From: Cacajao melanocephalus
Lineage: Eukaryota > Chordata > Mammalia > Primates > Pitheciidae
Length of the DNA: 64,000 nt
NCBI GenBank assembly: GCA_963573385.1
Contig: CAUYLG010076851.1
Location: 160,089 to 224,088, forward strand
Direction: 5' to 3'
The translations under genes were made by a program, and so were the position numbers. The notes below the pieces were generated by a model that worked only from the letters and a program-made list of their open reading frames with translations, ran no database searches and was not told the DNA's origin. This document shows, piece after piece, positions 25,660 through 37,655 of the stretch; position 1 is the stretch's first letter, and every line of letters starts with the position of its first letter.

Positions 25660-25890
25660 GGGAAAAAGGGAACATCTACTACATTTAAGACACTGTGCTA
25701 CAAACTAAGTAAACCTTCTTACGTAACCTCACAGAAATCCAATGAGGCTGGATTTGTTACTACTAATTCCAATTACTACTAGTAACCCCAATTTATAGAG
25801 TAGAAACTGAGTTTCAAAGATATTAAGTAACTTTTCAGAGATCACACAACCGAGGAACAATAGAGTCTGAAATCAAGTTATCTGATATAA
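25660..25890 (-). mobile_element. MIR, antisense
   Basis: 'gacactgtgctacaaactaa', 'gagtagaaactgagtttcaa' and 'agtaacttttcagagatcac' follow the antisense MIR order. A short TACTACTAATT-type duplication interrupts it near 25760. Confidence 0.7.
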
Positions 25891-25899
25891 TCTCCGGGA

Positions 25900-26003
25900 G
25901 GCCTGGAACCGTATTTTCACTTTATATCCCTAGTGTGTAAAACCATGCCTGCATAGATTAGGCACGTGATAAATATCAGATGAATGAATGAATGAATGAA
26001 TGC
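25900..26003 (+). mobile_element. L2 3' end with (TGAA)n
   Basis: 'ttatatccctagtgtgtaaa', then 'gcacgtgataaatatcagat', ending in six TGAA units. This is the canonical L2 3' terminus. Confidence 0.75.
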
Positions 26004-26500
26004 AGATGTAATTCCAAACATGTGCATTTTCTATCATACCACAGCACCTACTCTGTTATCTCATTTACTCTTGGCTATCTCTATCTTTATCTCACTCAGA
26101 TCTTCTCTTCAAAAAAGGCTCCTCTCTCCAGCCTGACCCATTTCCCCTCCCTCATTCAGAGGCAGCAAAGGAGAGAGAAGAAAGCCTGGTCTCACAATAA
26201 CAGAACCAATTTCCTTAAAAGCTGGTGGTTGGAAAATGATGCACCTCATAGCGGTTAAGGGAGAGGGCAGACATGGGGTGGCCCCCTGCACTGAAGATGT
26301 ACAAGGAAATCAATTTCCCATTATCCTCTGTCAGTTGTTGGTTACCTCCCTATCCTATAAGATCACGAGAAGACCCCTGGAAATGTGAGGGCCATGAGGG
26401 ATTCATATTTAAACACCAACTGAAGTGGCTCTGGAACCATTCAAGTGGTGAGAAAATTCTTGGGGACAGAAGAAGCGTCAGTGGAATTTCAATTTGTCAT
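26004..26500. other. Unassigned DNA
   Basis: No repeat or gene recognised. Confidence 0.45.
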
Positions 26501-26504
26501 TTTT

Positions 26505-27440
<936 letters not shown>

Positions 27441-27539
27441 GTTCTTTGACAAGAAGGCTAGTCCTGCTTCAGGATGCAGATCCTTCAGAATTCCTGGTGA
27501 GCCTCGAGGATCTGTACTGCATTCCATGAATTAATTGGC

Positions 27540-27745
27540 TTTTCATCTGTGGTTCATTCTTATCAATCTTTCAAGTTTGAAGCAAAACGCCAACTTTTGG
27601 GAAGTCCTTGTGTTGATAACCATCTCCCTGGCCAGACCCTTGCAGCTTCCTTATAATCCCACAGACATCCTTTACTCTTTGCCCTTAGCTCTGGCCCAGA
27701 GCTGGAACAGAGTCAGTGAGCATTTGTTGAATCAGTAATCAACAG
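27540..27745 (+). mobile_element. L2 3' fragment
   Basis: 'caatctttcaagtttgaagc' and 'gagcatttgttgaatcagta' match the L2 3' order. Confidence 0.5.
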
Positions 27746-27904
27746 CAAAGCTGTCGTCACAGTCATTTCCTATAACACAGGCCACTCCCACCTGCAGTCA
27801 CAACACACTGCTGGAAGCCACATAGAGAGGGACTGTCATCACTAAGGGGGCCATGTTTTCTTACTTGAACAATGTTGTAATTATAATATAGATAGGACCA
27901 CCGT

Positions 27905-28238
27905 GGCCGGGCACGGTGGCTCACAACTGTAATCCCAGCACTTTGGGAGGCCAAGCCGGGTGGATCAACTGAGGTCAGGAATTCAAGACCAGCCTGGCCA
28001 ACATGGCAAAACCTCATCTCTATAAAAAATACAAAAATTAGCCAGGCATGGTGGCGCCTGCCTATAATCCCAGCTACTTGGGATTACAGTAGGCAGGGAT
28101 TACAGGAGGCCGAGGCAGGAGAATTGCTTGAAACCAGGAGGCGGAGGTTGCAGTGAGCCAAGGTCGAGCCACTGGACTCCAGTGTGGAAGACAGAGTGAG
28201 ATTCCGTCTCAAAAATAAATAAATAAATAAATAAATAG
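27905..28238 (+). mobile_element. Alu with internal 30-bp repetition
   Basis: An Alu from GGCCGGGCACGGTGGCTCA to an (AAAT)n tail. Within the right arm 'gggattacag' occurs twice (about 28081 and 28096), a short internal duplication not in the consensus. Confidence 0.93.
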
Positions 28239-28429
28239 GCTCACCAGTAGGGCTCTCAGATGGTTCCAATGTGTTACTATTCTAGAAAATAGTGGAACAA
28301 ACTTCTTAATTGTATTTCTACAGATCTGATTATTTCACTAGGAGAGAAGCCTCAAGCTACAATTACCGAGTCAGAAGGAATACATTCTTATATTTCCTAG
28401 TACACACTGCCAAGTTTCTTTCCAGAAAG

Positions 28430-28925
28430 GTAGCTGCACTCTGCCGTAACAAATTACCACCAATTTAGAGGCTTAAAACAACACTCATTTATCTTACCAT
28501 TCTAGTGGTCAGAAGTCCTAAAACCAAGGTGCCAGCAGAGTTCACTTCTTTCAGGGGTGCTAGGGGAGAATCCTTCTTGTCTTTTCCAGCTTCTAGAGGC
28601 TATCACATTCTTTAGCTCGCAGTTCCTTCCTCCATCTTCAAACCTGGCAGTATAGTGCCTTCCAATCTCTCTCTTTCTGACTTCTGCCTCTGTTGTTGCA
28701 CAGCCTTCTCTTGCTCTGACCTTCCTGCCTCTCTCTCTTATTAAGGACCCTTGTGATAACTTTAGATCCAATCAGATACTCCAAGATAATCTCCCCATCT
28801 CACGATCCTTAACTTAATTGCATCTGCAAAGTCTCTTTGCCACATAAGGTGTCACACGTGCAAGTTCTGAAATTAGGGTGTGGACATCTTTGGGAGGCTG
28901 TTATTAGACAGTCTGCAGCAGAACA
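28430..28925 (-). mobile_element. MaLR LTR (MLT1-type), antisense
   Basis: 'taacaaattaccaccaattt', 'aggcttaaaacaacactcat', 'ctaggggagaatccttcttg' and 'agggtgtggacatctttggg' are diagnostic of MLT1-group LTRs in this orientation. Solo and diverged. Confidence 0.8.
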
Positions 28926-30496
28926 TTAGAGCTAATGAGCCTTTTGAATGAGAACAAACTATAGTCTGGAGAGTTAAGCAACAGAATCAGAAAGAGTCGT
29001 TTACTGTAAGAACATCAGTCCAAAATGCATTTAAAAAAAAAATTAAAAAAGAACATCAGTCCCTCAAGACTGAAGAGCAAGGTGGTTTCTCAGCTCCAGA
29101 CATAAGAAGTATAATAAAAATATCATTCTTTAAATTCAGAGATGATTCCATAGGAAGTCCATCCCTAATACTGACATTGGGTTCAAGCCCAGGAAAGACA
29201 GAACAAGAAGCAAACACATGAATTGGTTGGTGAGATCCTACAAGCAGCTCAACGAGACAAAGCAGGCAAGCTCAGTTACCTTTGTAGAATAACAATCGTC
29301 AAACAGCCCATCGGTATGCAAATGATTTATTGACGTATACTTCACAGTCTCAAAGCTACCTGTTCTTTCTGCAAAGCTTTATTTTGTTCCCAACAATAAC
29401 ATAATTATATGCTGCCAATTTTCAAGCAGTTTTGATGTCACTATATTCCTCTGTTTTCCAAGTTTAACAGTCCTCCCAACAGTCAACATACCTGCTGGCC
29501 ACAAATCACAAACTGCTACCAAAATAAGCTTGCACATAGACTACTGGGGACCTCAATTGTTTCATCTGTCTGCAATGCATCCTTTCCCTGGTTGGGAGAA
29601 TTTCACTGGCTTTCTTTGTGGGACTATTCCTCCTCCCAGGCTAGCCTTGTGCTGCTAGTGTAGAGGGCTCATCAGAGAGCACCATCTCTTCTTCCTCCCC
29701 GTCCTGGCCTGGACTATTGGATGGAGCACATTAATCAAGACGAAGCAAACAAACTACCCCACCCTTTTGGCTGTGGGAGTTAGAACAGAAATGGACACAT
29801 AATCTTAGCCAAACTAATCAGAGTCCTTCTTTGACATTTTTTAAACTTTAGCTTGGGGAAAAGGGCTTTTCTCTGGGTGATGGAGCTGTGGCTGGCAGCT
29901 CGGACACCATTAGCCACCAAGTTCCTTGCTTTGAGCACAAGTTGTTCTGAAAGAATTAAGCCAACATGTAGTGACAGCCAGAGATGTGTGAGAGAGAGCA
30001 GCAGAGGCAGGGGGCAGACCCAGAGACATCAAAGGTCCTGGACGAGGTCCTGATTCCCATCATGCCTGAGTTCAGCTGTTTCCTGGATCTTCCCTTAATT
30101 TGAGTATATTGGCCAAGGTGAACCCTCTCTTTTGGGTTTCTATCATCTGCAACTAAGAGGGCTAGGACAATCAACAGGGGTGTGACGCCTGCCTTTCCCT
30201 ACTTCATCTTCAATAGCAGGCCTACTTCTGCTGATGCTGTTTGTCCCCTGCTCTTGGGAAACATCTGACAAAGCCACCCATACTCAGGTCTAAGTGATAA
30301 GGTTTATGGAGCTGGCACTCCAGACTACTCACCTTCATGCAGCTGAGCGGTGGAAATCGTGCCTCCTGAGCAGCCTCCCGTGCCTGGGAACAGCCCTACC
30401 CTAGTTGCCTCATCTGTTCATGTGCTGTCTTGGTCTGGCCTTGGTTTGCCATTACCGGGTGGATACAGGGCTGTGCTGTGATGACCACAGTATCAG
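28926..30496. other. Unassigned DNA
   Basis: About 1.5 kb with no recognised repeat, RNA gene or coding signal. At 29000-29065 the phrase 'agaacatcagtcc' occurs twice around an A-run, a small local duplication. Confidence 0.45.
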
Positions 30497-30520
30497 AGTG
30501 TGTGTGTGTGTGTGTGTGTG
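30497..30520. repeat. (TG)12 microsatellite
   Basis: An uninterrupted dinucleotide run. Confidence 0.97.
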
Positions 30521-30561
30521 AGCGAGAATGCACACAAGAATGAATGAGTTAGGAGCTGTGT

Positions 30562-30591
30562 TTACTCATACTCACAGGTGAGTATGAGTAA
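30562..30591. repeat. Perfect 30-bp palindrome
   Basis: The 14-bp arm 'ttactcatactcac' and its exact reverse complement are separated by AG. The centre reads CAGGTGAGTA, which is also a consensus-like splice donor. Confidence 0.95.
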
Positions 30592-31147
30592 CATGTGAGG
30601 GCACAGTTAGGCCAAGCTAGACCTTTCGTATCCCATATGAAGAAAAGACAGGAAGGAGAAAACTCTACAGCAGATTGATAAGCAATATACCCTGCACCCG
30701 AGATGTCCTAGCAAAAACCAGCACTTTCTTGAACAAGGAGTGCCATCTCCAAAGCTGAGGGTGACTGGCCTGTGGTGGTATCTCCCTATCAAGCCCCTAT
30801 TGCCCCTGACTTCAGTATTGGAGAAAAACACAGCCCCCAACACAAACAGCCCAACTGATATGTAGCTCACAGCAAACTTATACAATAAATCTTCTGGGCC
30901 TCTTCTGTGGTGGATGCTAAATAAATATTTTTGGATTGCTAACTAAATATTTTTGCAATGAATCCCCTTTAATCCCAAGACTAGACGAGCAGTCCCGTGA
31001 AAATGTGGCTCTCCACTTCCCAGTATCCTTTAGGTGACTGCAGCCTAGGCTGGCATAGGGGAAGGAGACCCCCATACTTCTTATTCAATCCTTCGCATCT
31101 TTTCTTGTTATGTAAAATGCTATGGTTCTTGTTCTAGAATCTATCCC
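30592..31147. other. Unassigned DNA
   Basis: Nothing recognised apart from AATAAA-like sites near 30884 and 30920. Confidence 0.45.
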
Positions 31148-31244
31148 CATGAAAATGGACTCATACATTACTATTAGTAGTAATTATTATTATTAGTAAT
31201 TATTATTACTACTAATAATAGTAATGTATGAGTCCATTTTCATG
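31148..31244. repeat. 97-bp inverted repeat at LTR edge
   Basis: The left arm from 31148 ('catgaaaatggactcataca…') is the exact reverse complement of the right arm ending at 31244 over 29 bp. A 3-bp offset follows, then 8 more paired bases. An ATT/TAA-rich loop lies in the centre. The right arm is the outer end of the adjacent MST LTR, so the left arm is an inverted extra copy of that LTR end. Confidence 0.93.
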
Positions 31245-31575
31245 TTGCTGATAAACACATAGCTGAGACTTGGGAATTTACAAAAGAAAGGTGTTTAATT
31301 GAACTTTCAGTTCCAGGTGGCTGGGGAAACCTTACAATTATGGTGGAAGGCAAGGAGGAGCAAGTCACGTATTTCATGGATGACAGCAGGCACCAAGGGC
31401 TTGTGCAAAGAGACTCCTGTTTCTCAAAACCATCAGATCTCATGAGACTTATGCACTATCATGATAACAGCATGGGAAAGACCTACCCCCATGATTCAAT
31501 TACTTCCCACCAGGTCCCTCCCACATGTGAGAAGTCAAGATGAGATTTGGGTGGGGACACAGCCAACCCATATAA
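31222..31575 (-). mobile_element. MST/THE1-type MaLR LTR, antisense
   Basis: A typical antisense order: 'tgagtccattttcatgttgc', 'ggtgtttaattgaactttca', 'aaaccatcagatctcatgag', 'cccccatgattcaattactt' and 'gagatttgggtggggacaca'. This is the LTR class of the primate/eutherian MST-THE1 MaLR group. About 350 bp, no internal region. Confidence 0.88.
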
Positions 31576-32917
31576 AATAATATGCATCCAAGTAAGTGAA
31601 AGCTCCTTTGTTGACTGATTCTACAGCAAAAAGAAGTTTACAAGTGTGGGCTGACTTTGATGACCGTCCCCCCTCTCCCTCTGAAGACATTAAGTAGACC
31701 GTGGTCTTGCTCCAACAAGCATTTAGAAGAGGTTGAGATGGTTGGGAGGCTTTTCCTGTCTTTTGCTTTTGTTTTTTGTAGGAACACATGTTGGCCTTTC
31801 CTTGGCCTTCCATGCGTCAGTCTACACTGGAGACTATGAATTCTATAGGTGAGTAGGTGGGTGAAAAAAGCACTTTGGCAGCTTATCAAGATACGTGCAC
31901 AGCACTGCTTTAGAAAAAATAATGGGATGAGGGGGAGCCAACAGCCTTAAGAATTGGTGAGCACTTTGAAAGCAGGAAGAGTCAGGGACAGCAGTGCTTG
32001 GAACAGCAGAAGGGTGCTGGTAAGCTGGGGAGAGGACAGGCAGCCCCCACCCTCAGCGGGGCCCCTGAGTCACCCATGATGGGCACAGCAGAGCCGCTGC
32101 TGTCAGCTCCCCGCCCAGAGGAAGTGAAGCCCAAACAGCAGACTGAGTCATATTTATTGAAGAGACCATGGGAACAAAAGCTGTAGACAGGAGCTTGTGC
32201 GGAGGATGGCATTCAAACTGCTTTTACCATCCCATTAGCAGTTTCTCTTTCCCTCGACTGGATGGGCTACGTGGGAAGTGGGTTACGAAAACCAAACAAA
32301 GGTTCCATTTTCACATTGCCCTTCAACCGGCGGTTTTAACCCTACATAACCAGGTATGTTTTTGAGAGATCGGCTGACTGCTGACATTTTAGGTGTAACA
32401 TTTCCTCACAGAATCAGTCTATGATTTATTCAAAAAATAACGTTGATGAAATTATCCTGCACATTGTAAAATGTTGAAAATGCAGTTTTCAATTGCAAAG
32501 ACTAGTTGGAGGCATTGGTACACTTTTGTGGGGGGTGGGGGATAAAGGATATTTTCGAAAACGCAGTTCTAGCCTCAGATGGAATCTACTGGTACCAGTA
32601 GAGGGATGGAAGGCAACAAATTCAGGGTCTAGACAAACTCTTTTTCTACAATGCTGTGGAACCTTAGATCAGTGACTTTTATGTGTTCTTATTTTTGCAT
32701 TTTTATTTTAAAGGTAAATAAAACATTTCTACAATCCCAAATTTATCACTTCTAACATCTTAGGGACCATTTTCTCACTTGTGAATAAAAGGGTTGGACC
32801 AGGTGATTGTTACGGTTCCTATAGGCTTAATATTCTTTCAGTCCATTACTTTCTATTCTATAGGTCCAGGAAGAACAGAGATTAAATCCCACTACTCCTT
32901 GTGAAATATATATATTT
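31576..32917. other. Unassigned DNA
   Basis: About 1.3 kb without a recognised repeat. Short frames only. The stretch 32150-32420 has an even base composition and could be conserved non-coding DNA, but nothing in one sequence proves this. Confidence 0.45.
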
Positions 32918-33070
32918 CATTTTTAGAGACAGGGTCTTGCTCTGTCACCCAGGCTGGAGTGCAATAGTGTAAGTATAGCTCCTTACAGCCAGGAACTCCT
33001 GGGCTCAAATGATCCTCCCATCTTAGCCTCATGAGTAACTGAGACTAAAGACTACAGGTGTGCACCATGG
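32918..33070 (-). mobile_element. Alu left-monomer (FLAM-like)
   Basis: About 150 bp of antisense monomer: 'agagacagggtcttgctctg' to 'gactacaggtgtgcaccatg'. No right arm. Confidence 0.8.
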
Positions 33071-33079
33071 TGAATGCTC

Positions 33080-33082
<3 letters not shown>

Positions 33083-33136
<54 letters not shown>
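33083..33136. repeat. (AT)27 microsatellite
   Basis: 54 bp of uninterrupted alternating A/T between two antisense Alu-derived elements. Self-complementary and likely length-polymorphic. Confidence 0.98.
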
Positions 33137-33144
<8 letters not shown>

Positions 33145-33417
33145 TCACCACCGCACATTGCTCAGACTAAAGCACAGTGGTGTGATCTGAGCTCACTACA
33201 ACCTCCACCTCCCAGGTTCAAACAATTCTCCTTCCTCAGCTTCCCAAGTGGCTGGAATGACAGGCATGTGCTACCAATGCCTAATTTTTGTATTTTCAGT
33301 AGAGACAGGGTTTTGCCATGTTGGCCAGACTCATCTCGAACTCCTGACCTCAGGTGATTTGCCTGCCTCTGACTCCCAAAGTGCTAGGATTACAGGCATG
33401 AGCCACCATGCCTGGCC
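33136..33417 (-). mobile_element. Alu
   Basis: An antisense Alu starting at TTTTTTTTTTCACC and ending at GCCACCATGCCTGGCC. The normal 'gagacggagtctcgctctgt' start is degraded to 'caccaccgcacattgctcag'. Confidence 0.88.
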
Positions 33418-33426
33418 CCAAATACT

Positions 33427-33530
33427 TATATTTTTTAAAAGTTAGTTATAACTGTAGTTATAACTAATTGTGGTTAGTTATAACTGTGGTTAACCTATAT
33501 TTTTTAAAAGTTAGTTATAACTGTGGTTAG
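33427..33530. repeat. Local 69-bp tandem duplication
   Basis: The block 'tatattttttaaaagttagt' + 'tataactgtrgtta' occurs at 33427-33460 and again from 33496 with one difference, a 69-bp period. Between them 'gttataact' and 'agttataac' form further inverted repeats. Confidence 0.9.
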
Positions 33531-34479
33531 CAGTTGACACTTGTGTTATGTCCAACCTCTTGCAAGTTTATTATGAAGCAGGAGTTCCCCACTTATTAAC
33601 TGGAGGCTCTGCTGATCTTTGTCCTAAAGTCATGTGACTGGAGAATGCGTAACAGGGAAGGTCCCTGAGTGGGGTTGCACCCCTTTCCCCAAAGGGCACT
33701 GAAATAGATCTTCTAGGCAAATCAAGAGCTTTGAGAGTTCTCAATCTCCTATGTTGTCTGCTGAGATGCTCTGTTATTTGGAGACCCTATAAATGCCTGG
33801 AGAAAGTCTCTCAGAAGAGAATGCAAAAGGCTCTGTAATGTTTGCTCATACTTGGACAGACTCCCAACCTTCAAGGTTTCAATGACGTCCAAATTCTATT
33901 TGTTTGTCCCTCTGTTATTTGACTTACTGTGACTTATGCTATGCATTTGGAAATCTCTTGCTTCATGTATCCTCCATTTGCAAATTCTACTCTCTTTTAG
34001 GCTGCTGCTAAACACACAACCACCATGGAAGTACCCATGACATCAACTTCAAACACCTACACCAGCGATTGCTTCCCCGTACCTCTATCATGCTTCGAGT
34101 ATGCTCTGACTCATTTGTTTTCTTTATTGAAAAAACAGAGCTATATACATTTCCAAGCTAGAATGAGAAGCCTGCAGAATGTTACTGGGCTGACGCCTTG
34201 ACTGGATGATCATCAGCCACCTCGGTCAAGAGGCCCCAGGGAACAGAGAGTGGAAGTATTGCTGCAATCTCTCCTGACAACTTCAGGGCAAAGACTGCCT
34301 GTGAAAAAGTCATCTTTCCCATCTACTATGGCCCTTGATGGGGAAGCAACCGTCACCTCTCAGTTTGCCACAATGTTACAATTTAAGGGGGTTTTTGGAT
34401 ATTTTGGAATCTCATTTTACAGGTGCAAAGATGGGACCAGGTTTGTCCGAGAAAATTCTTCTAACATTTTTAAGACATC
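33531..34479. other. Unassigned DNA
   Basis: About 950 bp with no repeat or coding signal recognised. Confidence 0.45.
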
Positions 34480-34690
34480 TTGAAATGTGTACAGGATATT
34501 GACACATATTATCTCCTTTGAGCTTTATAGCAACTCTTTGCATGAGACATGCCAGATGCTCTTACTCCATTTTACAGGCGAACGAAAGGAAACGCGGGGC
34601 TGTTGAGTGTGGGGCCCGGGATCAGAGCTGAGGTCTTTACCCCTGCCTCGCATTCCTGCCAATGCACTGTGCTGCCTTCTGAGAATCCAC
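34480..34690 (-). mobile_element. MIR, antisense
   Basis: 'tattatctcctttgagcttt', 'actccattttacaggcgaac' and 'cagagctgaggtctttaccc' follow the antisense MIR core. Confidence 0.7.
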
Positions 34691-34799
34691 CTCCAAAACT
34701 GGCTTTAGCTTAGCTTGAGGTTTGAAAGAAAGAACAAACAGGCAGAGATGGAAGGGTAGGAAGAGGATATTTAATGGGTTCTCTAACTGTATGCCATGC

Positions 34800-35010
34800 A
34801 ATTTATCACTGGGTTCGATTTGTACTTTATGTACATAAATTGTCATACTAGCCCTGTGAGGCAAATATTGCAACCCCCTTAGAAAAGTAAGACGTAAAGA
34901 GGTTAAAGAAACTTAACCTAAGTCATACAGTTAACACCAAAAAAAGGGTAAGGGAGGATCTGGGACTGGACACACACTTTTAGACTCTAGACTCTCTGGT
35001 CTTCTCTGTT
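34800..35010 (-). mobile_element. MIR, antisense
   Basis: 'tcatactagccctgtgaggc', 'gtaaagaggttaaagaaact' and 'aacctaagtcatacagttaa' match the antisense MIR. It is the second MIR in the same orientation within 500 bp. Confidence 0.7.
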
Positions 35011-36449
35011 GTTTTCTTGATGCAAGATGACACCCTGGAACCGTCAGTTAAGCCACAACGATCCAATTTCTAATCAGGACACCAACAGAGAGCAGGAGGC
35101 GGGCCTGCGTCCCCTGTTTGGCGTCAGACCCAGTGGCCTGAGGCTGGGACGCACAGGAATGTGAGAGACAGGTATGAGGGAGGAACATGCCTGATTGGGT
35201 GTTGGAAAGACAGAGACATGGGCACGGGGAGGACAGGTCAGCTACAAGGTGGAGGTCAGCTGCAAGGTGGAGGCCTGCACAGTGCCAGGGCATGGAAGAA
35301 CAGCCTCCAAATGGAACAGGCAGTGAGGAATGGCTTGGGAGGTGGGGGGATATGGCTTGGTACAGGGCAGGGCTGCGTGGGAGCAGAGGATTCTGCAAGC
35401 TGCCCAGCATGCATCACTGGCATCCTGAGAACAAGTGCAAGCAGAGAGATCCGGCCCTTCAAGAACCACCTACCCAGCCGCCCCCACAAAGATATTGCCC
35501 AATGCCAAGTAGAAGCCAAGCAACAACCAATTTGGGCCCCCGGATGATGAGCCACTATCTCTGGAGCATAATGCTGGCCACCTCTCACAATTACCTTCCT
35601 CTAGCTGCAGAGAGAACCAGGGAACTGTTTGTATTGTCTGCAGTGCTTCACATACAGTGCTGGGAGGTGCGATCGCACTTCCCTTACCGGTTGCTAAGCA
35701 TATCGTTACTAGGCGACCGCATCAAGATGATGCACAAGGCTGGAGTTCCAGGAGGTGTGCATGCTGGAGGGTGTGCACGCCGGGAAGAGCTGGAAAGCGG
35801 ACTGGGAAGAAAAGGGGGTTCTGTTGATTTTACTTTGACTGAGGGGTCTTGACAAGTGAAATTTAAGAGAGTCCTGATACGCAGAGGAAACAAGGCAGAG
35901 ATCACAGTACTGCCTCATGGCTGGAAACAAGCAAAGAAACATTTGAATATTTGCAACATAGGAAAAGGGCCAGATTTGGCTCAAAGCTGCTCCCCAAGAA
36001 GAGTATCTCAGAGTAGACAGACTTTACGCTTCCAGTTTCACTAGTTTTCAACTTCGGGGATATTTCTGTTTTTTTCCCATATGGTACTCAGTTCTCATTT
36101 TATCAGGAGGTCGTTTTATTTATCTAGAGATAGTTTTATCTGAATTGAAATGAAAGGCACCTTGGGTGTGTGAAACGTGAGGCCTCTCCAGGTCCACATT
36201 GCTAGGTTGTGATGTTGTTGAAGCCGCAGAACGGGCTGCTTCAGAGAGAAGGAGCTCCCCATCTCTGTGGGTGTTTAAACAGACTGGACACCCGCTTGGC
36301 ATGAGAGCTTCTTGGAAAAGCGGCTTTGAAAGAGAAGCAGGGGAAGAAGGCAAGAGGCAGTGGGGCCAAATGCATGAGAAGTAAAGATGTAGTGATTGTG
36401 GAGACTAGGCAAAGTCATCTTGGCTAGATGACGGGAAGGTAGAATGTTC
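35011..36449. other. Unassigned DNA with the longest open frame
   Basis: The longest open frame in the window (221 codons, plus strand, 35187-35852) lies here, overlapped by frames of 110-128 codons in other phases. No signal peptide, domain or repeat protein pattern is visible. An 18-bp direct duplication ('gtcagctacaaggtggag' / 'gtcagctgcaaggtggag', about 35236-35271) sits inside it. I regard the frame as chance. The segment 35660-35725 has a small CpG cluster (gcgatcgc, aggcgaccgc). Confidence 0.4.
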
Positions 36450-36826
36450 TGGCTGAATTCTGTCCCACAAAATTCCTATGTTGAGGTCCTAACCCCAGTA
36501 CTTCACAATGGGACTATAGTTAGAGTGGGATCTTTAAAGTGGTGATTATGATAAAATGAGACCATCAGGGTGGGCCCTAATCCAGTATGGCTGGTGTCTT
36601 TCTAAGAAGAGATCAGGACACAGACACACACGGAGGGATGACCATGTGAGGACACAGGCAACAGACAGCATTTGCAAGCCAAAGAGAGACACCTCAAAAG
36701 AAACCAGCCCTGCTGACACCTTGATGTTGGACTTCCAGCCTCTAGAACTGGGAGAAAATAAATGTCTGTTGTTGAAGTTACCCAGTCAGCAGTACTTTCT
36801 GATGACAGTTAAGCAAACTAACACAA
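36450..36826 (+). mobile_element. MaLR LTR (MLT1-type)
   Basis: A sense LTR: 'ggctgaattctgtcccacaa', 'aggtcctaaccccagtactt', 'gggtgggccctaatccagta', 'gctgacaccttgatgttgga' and 'gagaaaataaatgtctgttg' (polyadenylation signal), ending 'aaactaacacaag'. Solo. Confidence 0.88.
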
Positions 36827-36836
36827 GAACCATAGG

Positions 36837-37121
36837 TGCAGCGGCTCAGGTCTGTAACCCCGGCATTTTGGGAGGCCGAGAAAGATCGATCTCAGCTTAT
36901 TGCAACCTCTGTCTCCCAGATTCAAGCGATTCTCCTGCCTCAGCCTCCCAAGTAGCTGGGATTACAGGTGCATGCCACCATGGTCGGCTCATTTTATTTT
37001 TAGTAGAGACAGGGTTTTACCATGTTGGCCAGGCTGGTTTCAAACTCCTGACCTCAAGTGATCCACCTGCTTTGGTCTCCCAAAGTGCTGGGATTATAGG
37101 CATGAGCCACTGTGTCCGGCC
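36837..37121 (-). mobile_element. Rearranged Alu: sense head joined to antisense body
   Basis: About 45 bp of sense Alu 5' end ('gcagcggctcaggtctgtaa' to 'gggaggccgag', 36837-36880) is followed within 10 bp by antisense Alu from 'gatctcagcttattgcaacc' (36888) to 'catgagccactgtgtccggc' (37121). The two ends are therefore inverted copies of the same Alu 5' segment. Confidence 0.88.
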
Positions 37122-37655
37122 CAGCCAAGACTTTTTAAGATGGCAACAGAGTCATTGAACCACAAGTGGAGAGCCACAAAGGCAGAACATCTGAAAACCC
37201 ACTTCATGCAAAGAAGAGAAGTAACTCTTGATGTTAAGCCTACACCGGGGAATAATGGGGTAGGTGGCTATCTTTGAGGACCGCCAGATTATAAAGTAGT
37301 CATCATTCTGGGCTACTGCCAAGAGCAGTTCAGCACCAAAGGTACCCCTTTGAGTTTCAGAGAGTTTGGTTCAGAGAAATAAAGAACCTTCCAGCCATGA
37401 GTTATCCAACAACTGGAATGAGGTGTTGAGATGAAACATTCCCAACAGGGGCTCAAAGAAAAGATGGCCTTTCTCCCTGAGGAGGAGTTTGGGCCGGATG
37501 ACTTTTAGTGATCTACCCAACTTATCCCCCAAATAATTCTTTGTTCAATGGGGATACTTCTGGTCCTTTGTGATGCTTCATTTTTCTGTGATGAAAGGAG
37601 ACTTCCCACCACTTTCTCCATCACTCATAGCATCATGAACACCAGAAAGCAACAG
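37122..37655. other. Unassigned DNA
   Basis: No feature recognised. Confidence 0.45.

Noticed and set aside
35187..35852. 221-codon open frame, the longest in the window
   Set aside because: Overlapping frames of similar length occur in the same stretch. There is no domain, signal peptide, conserved motif, exon boundary or start context, and a local 18-bp duplication lies inside it. In 128 kb of reading on both strands a frame this long is expected by chance.
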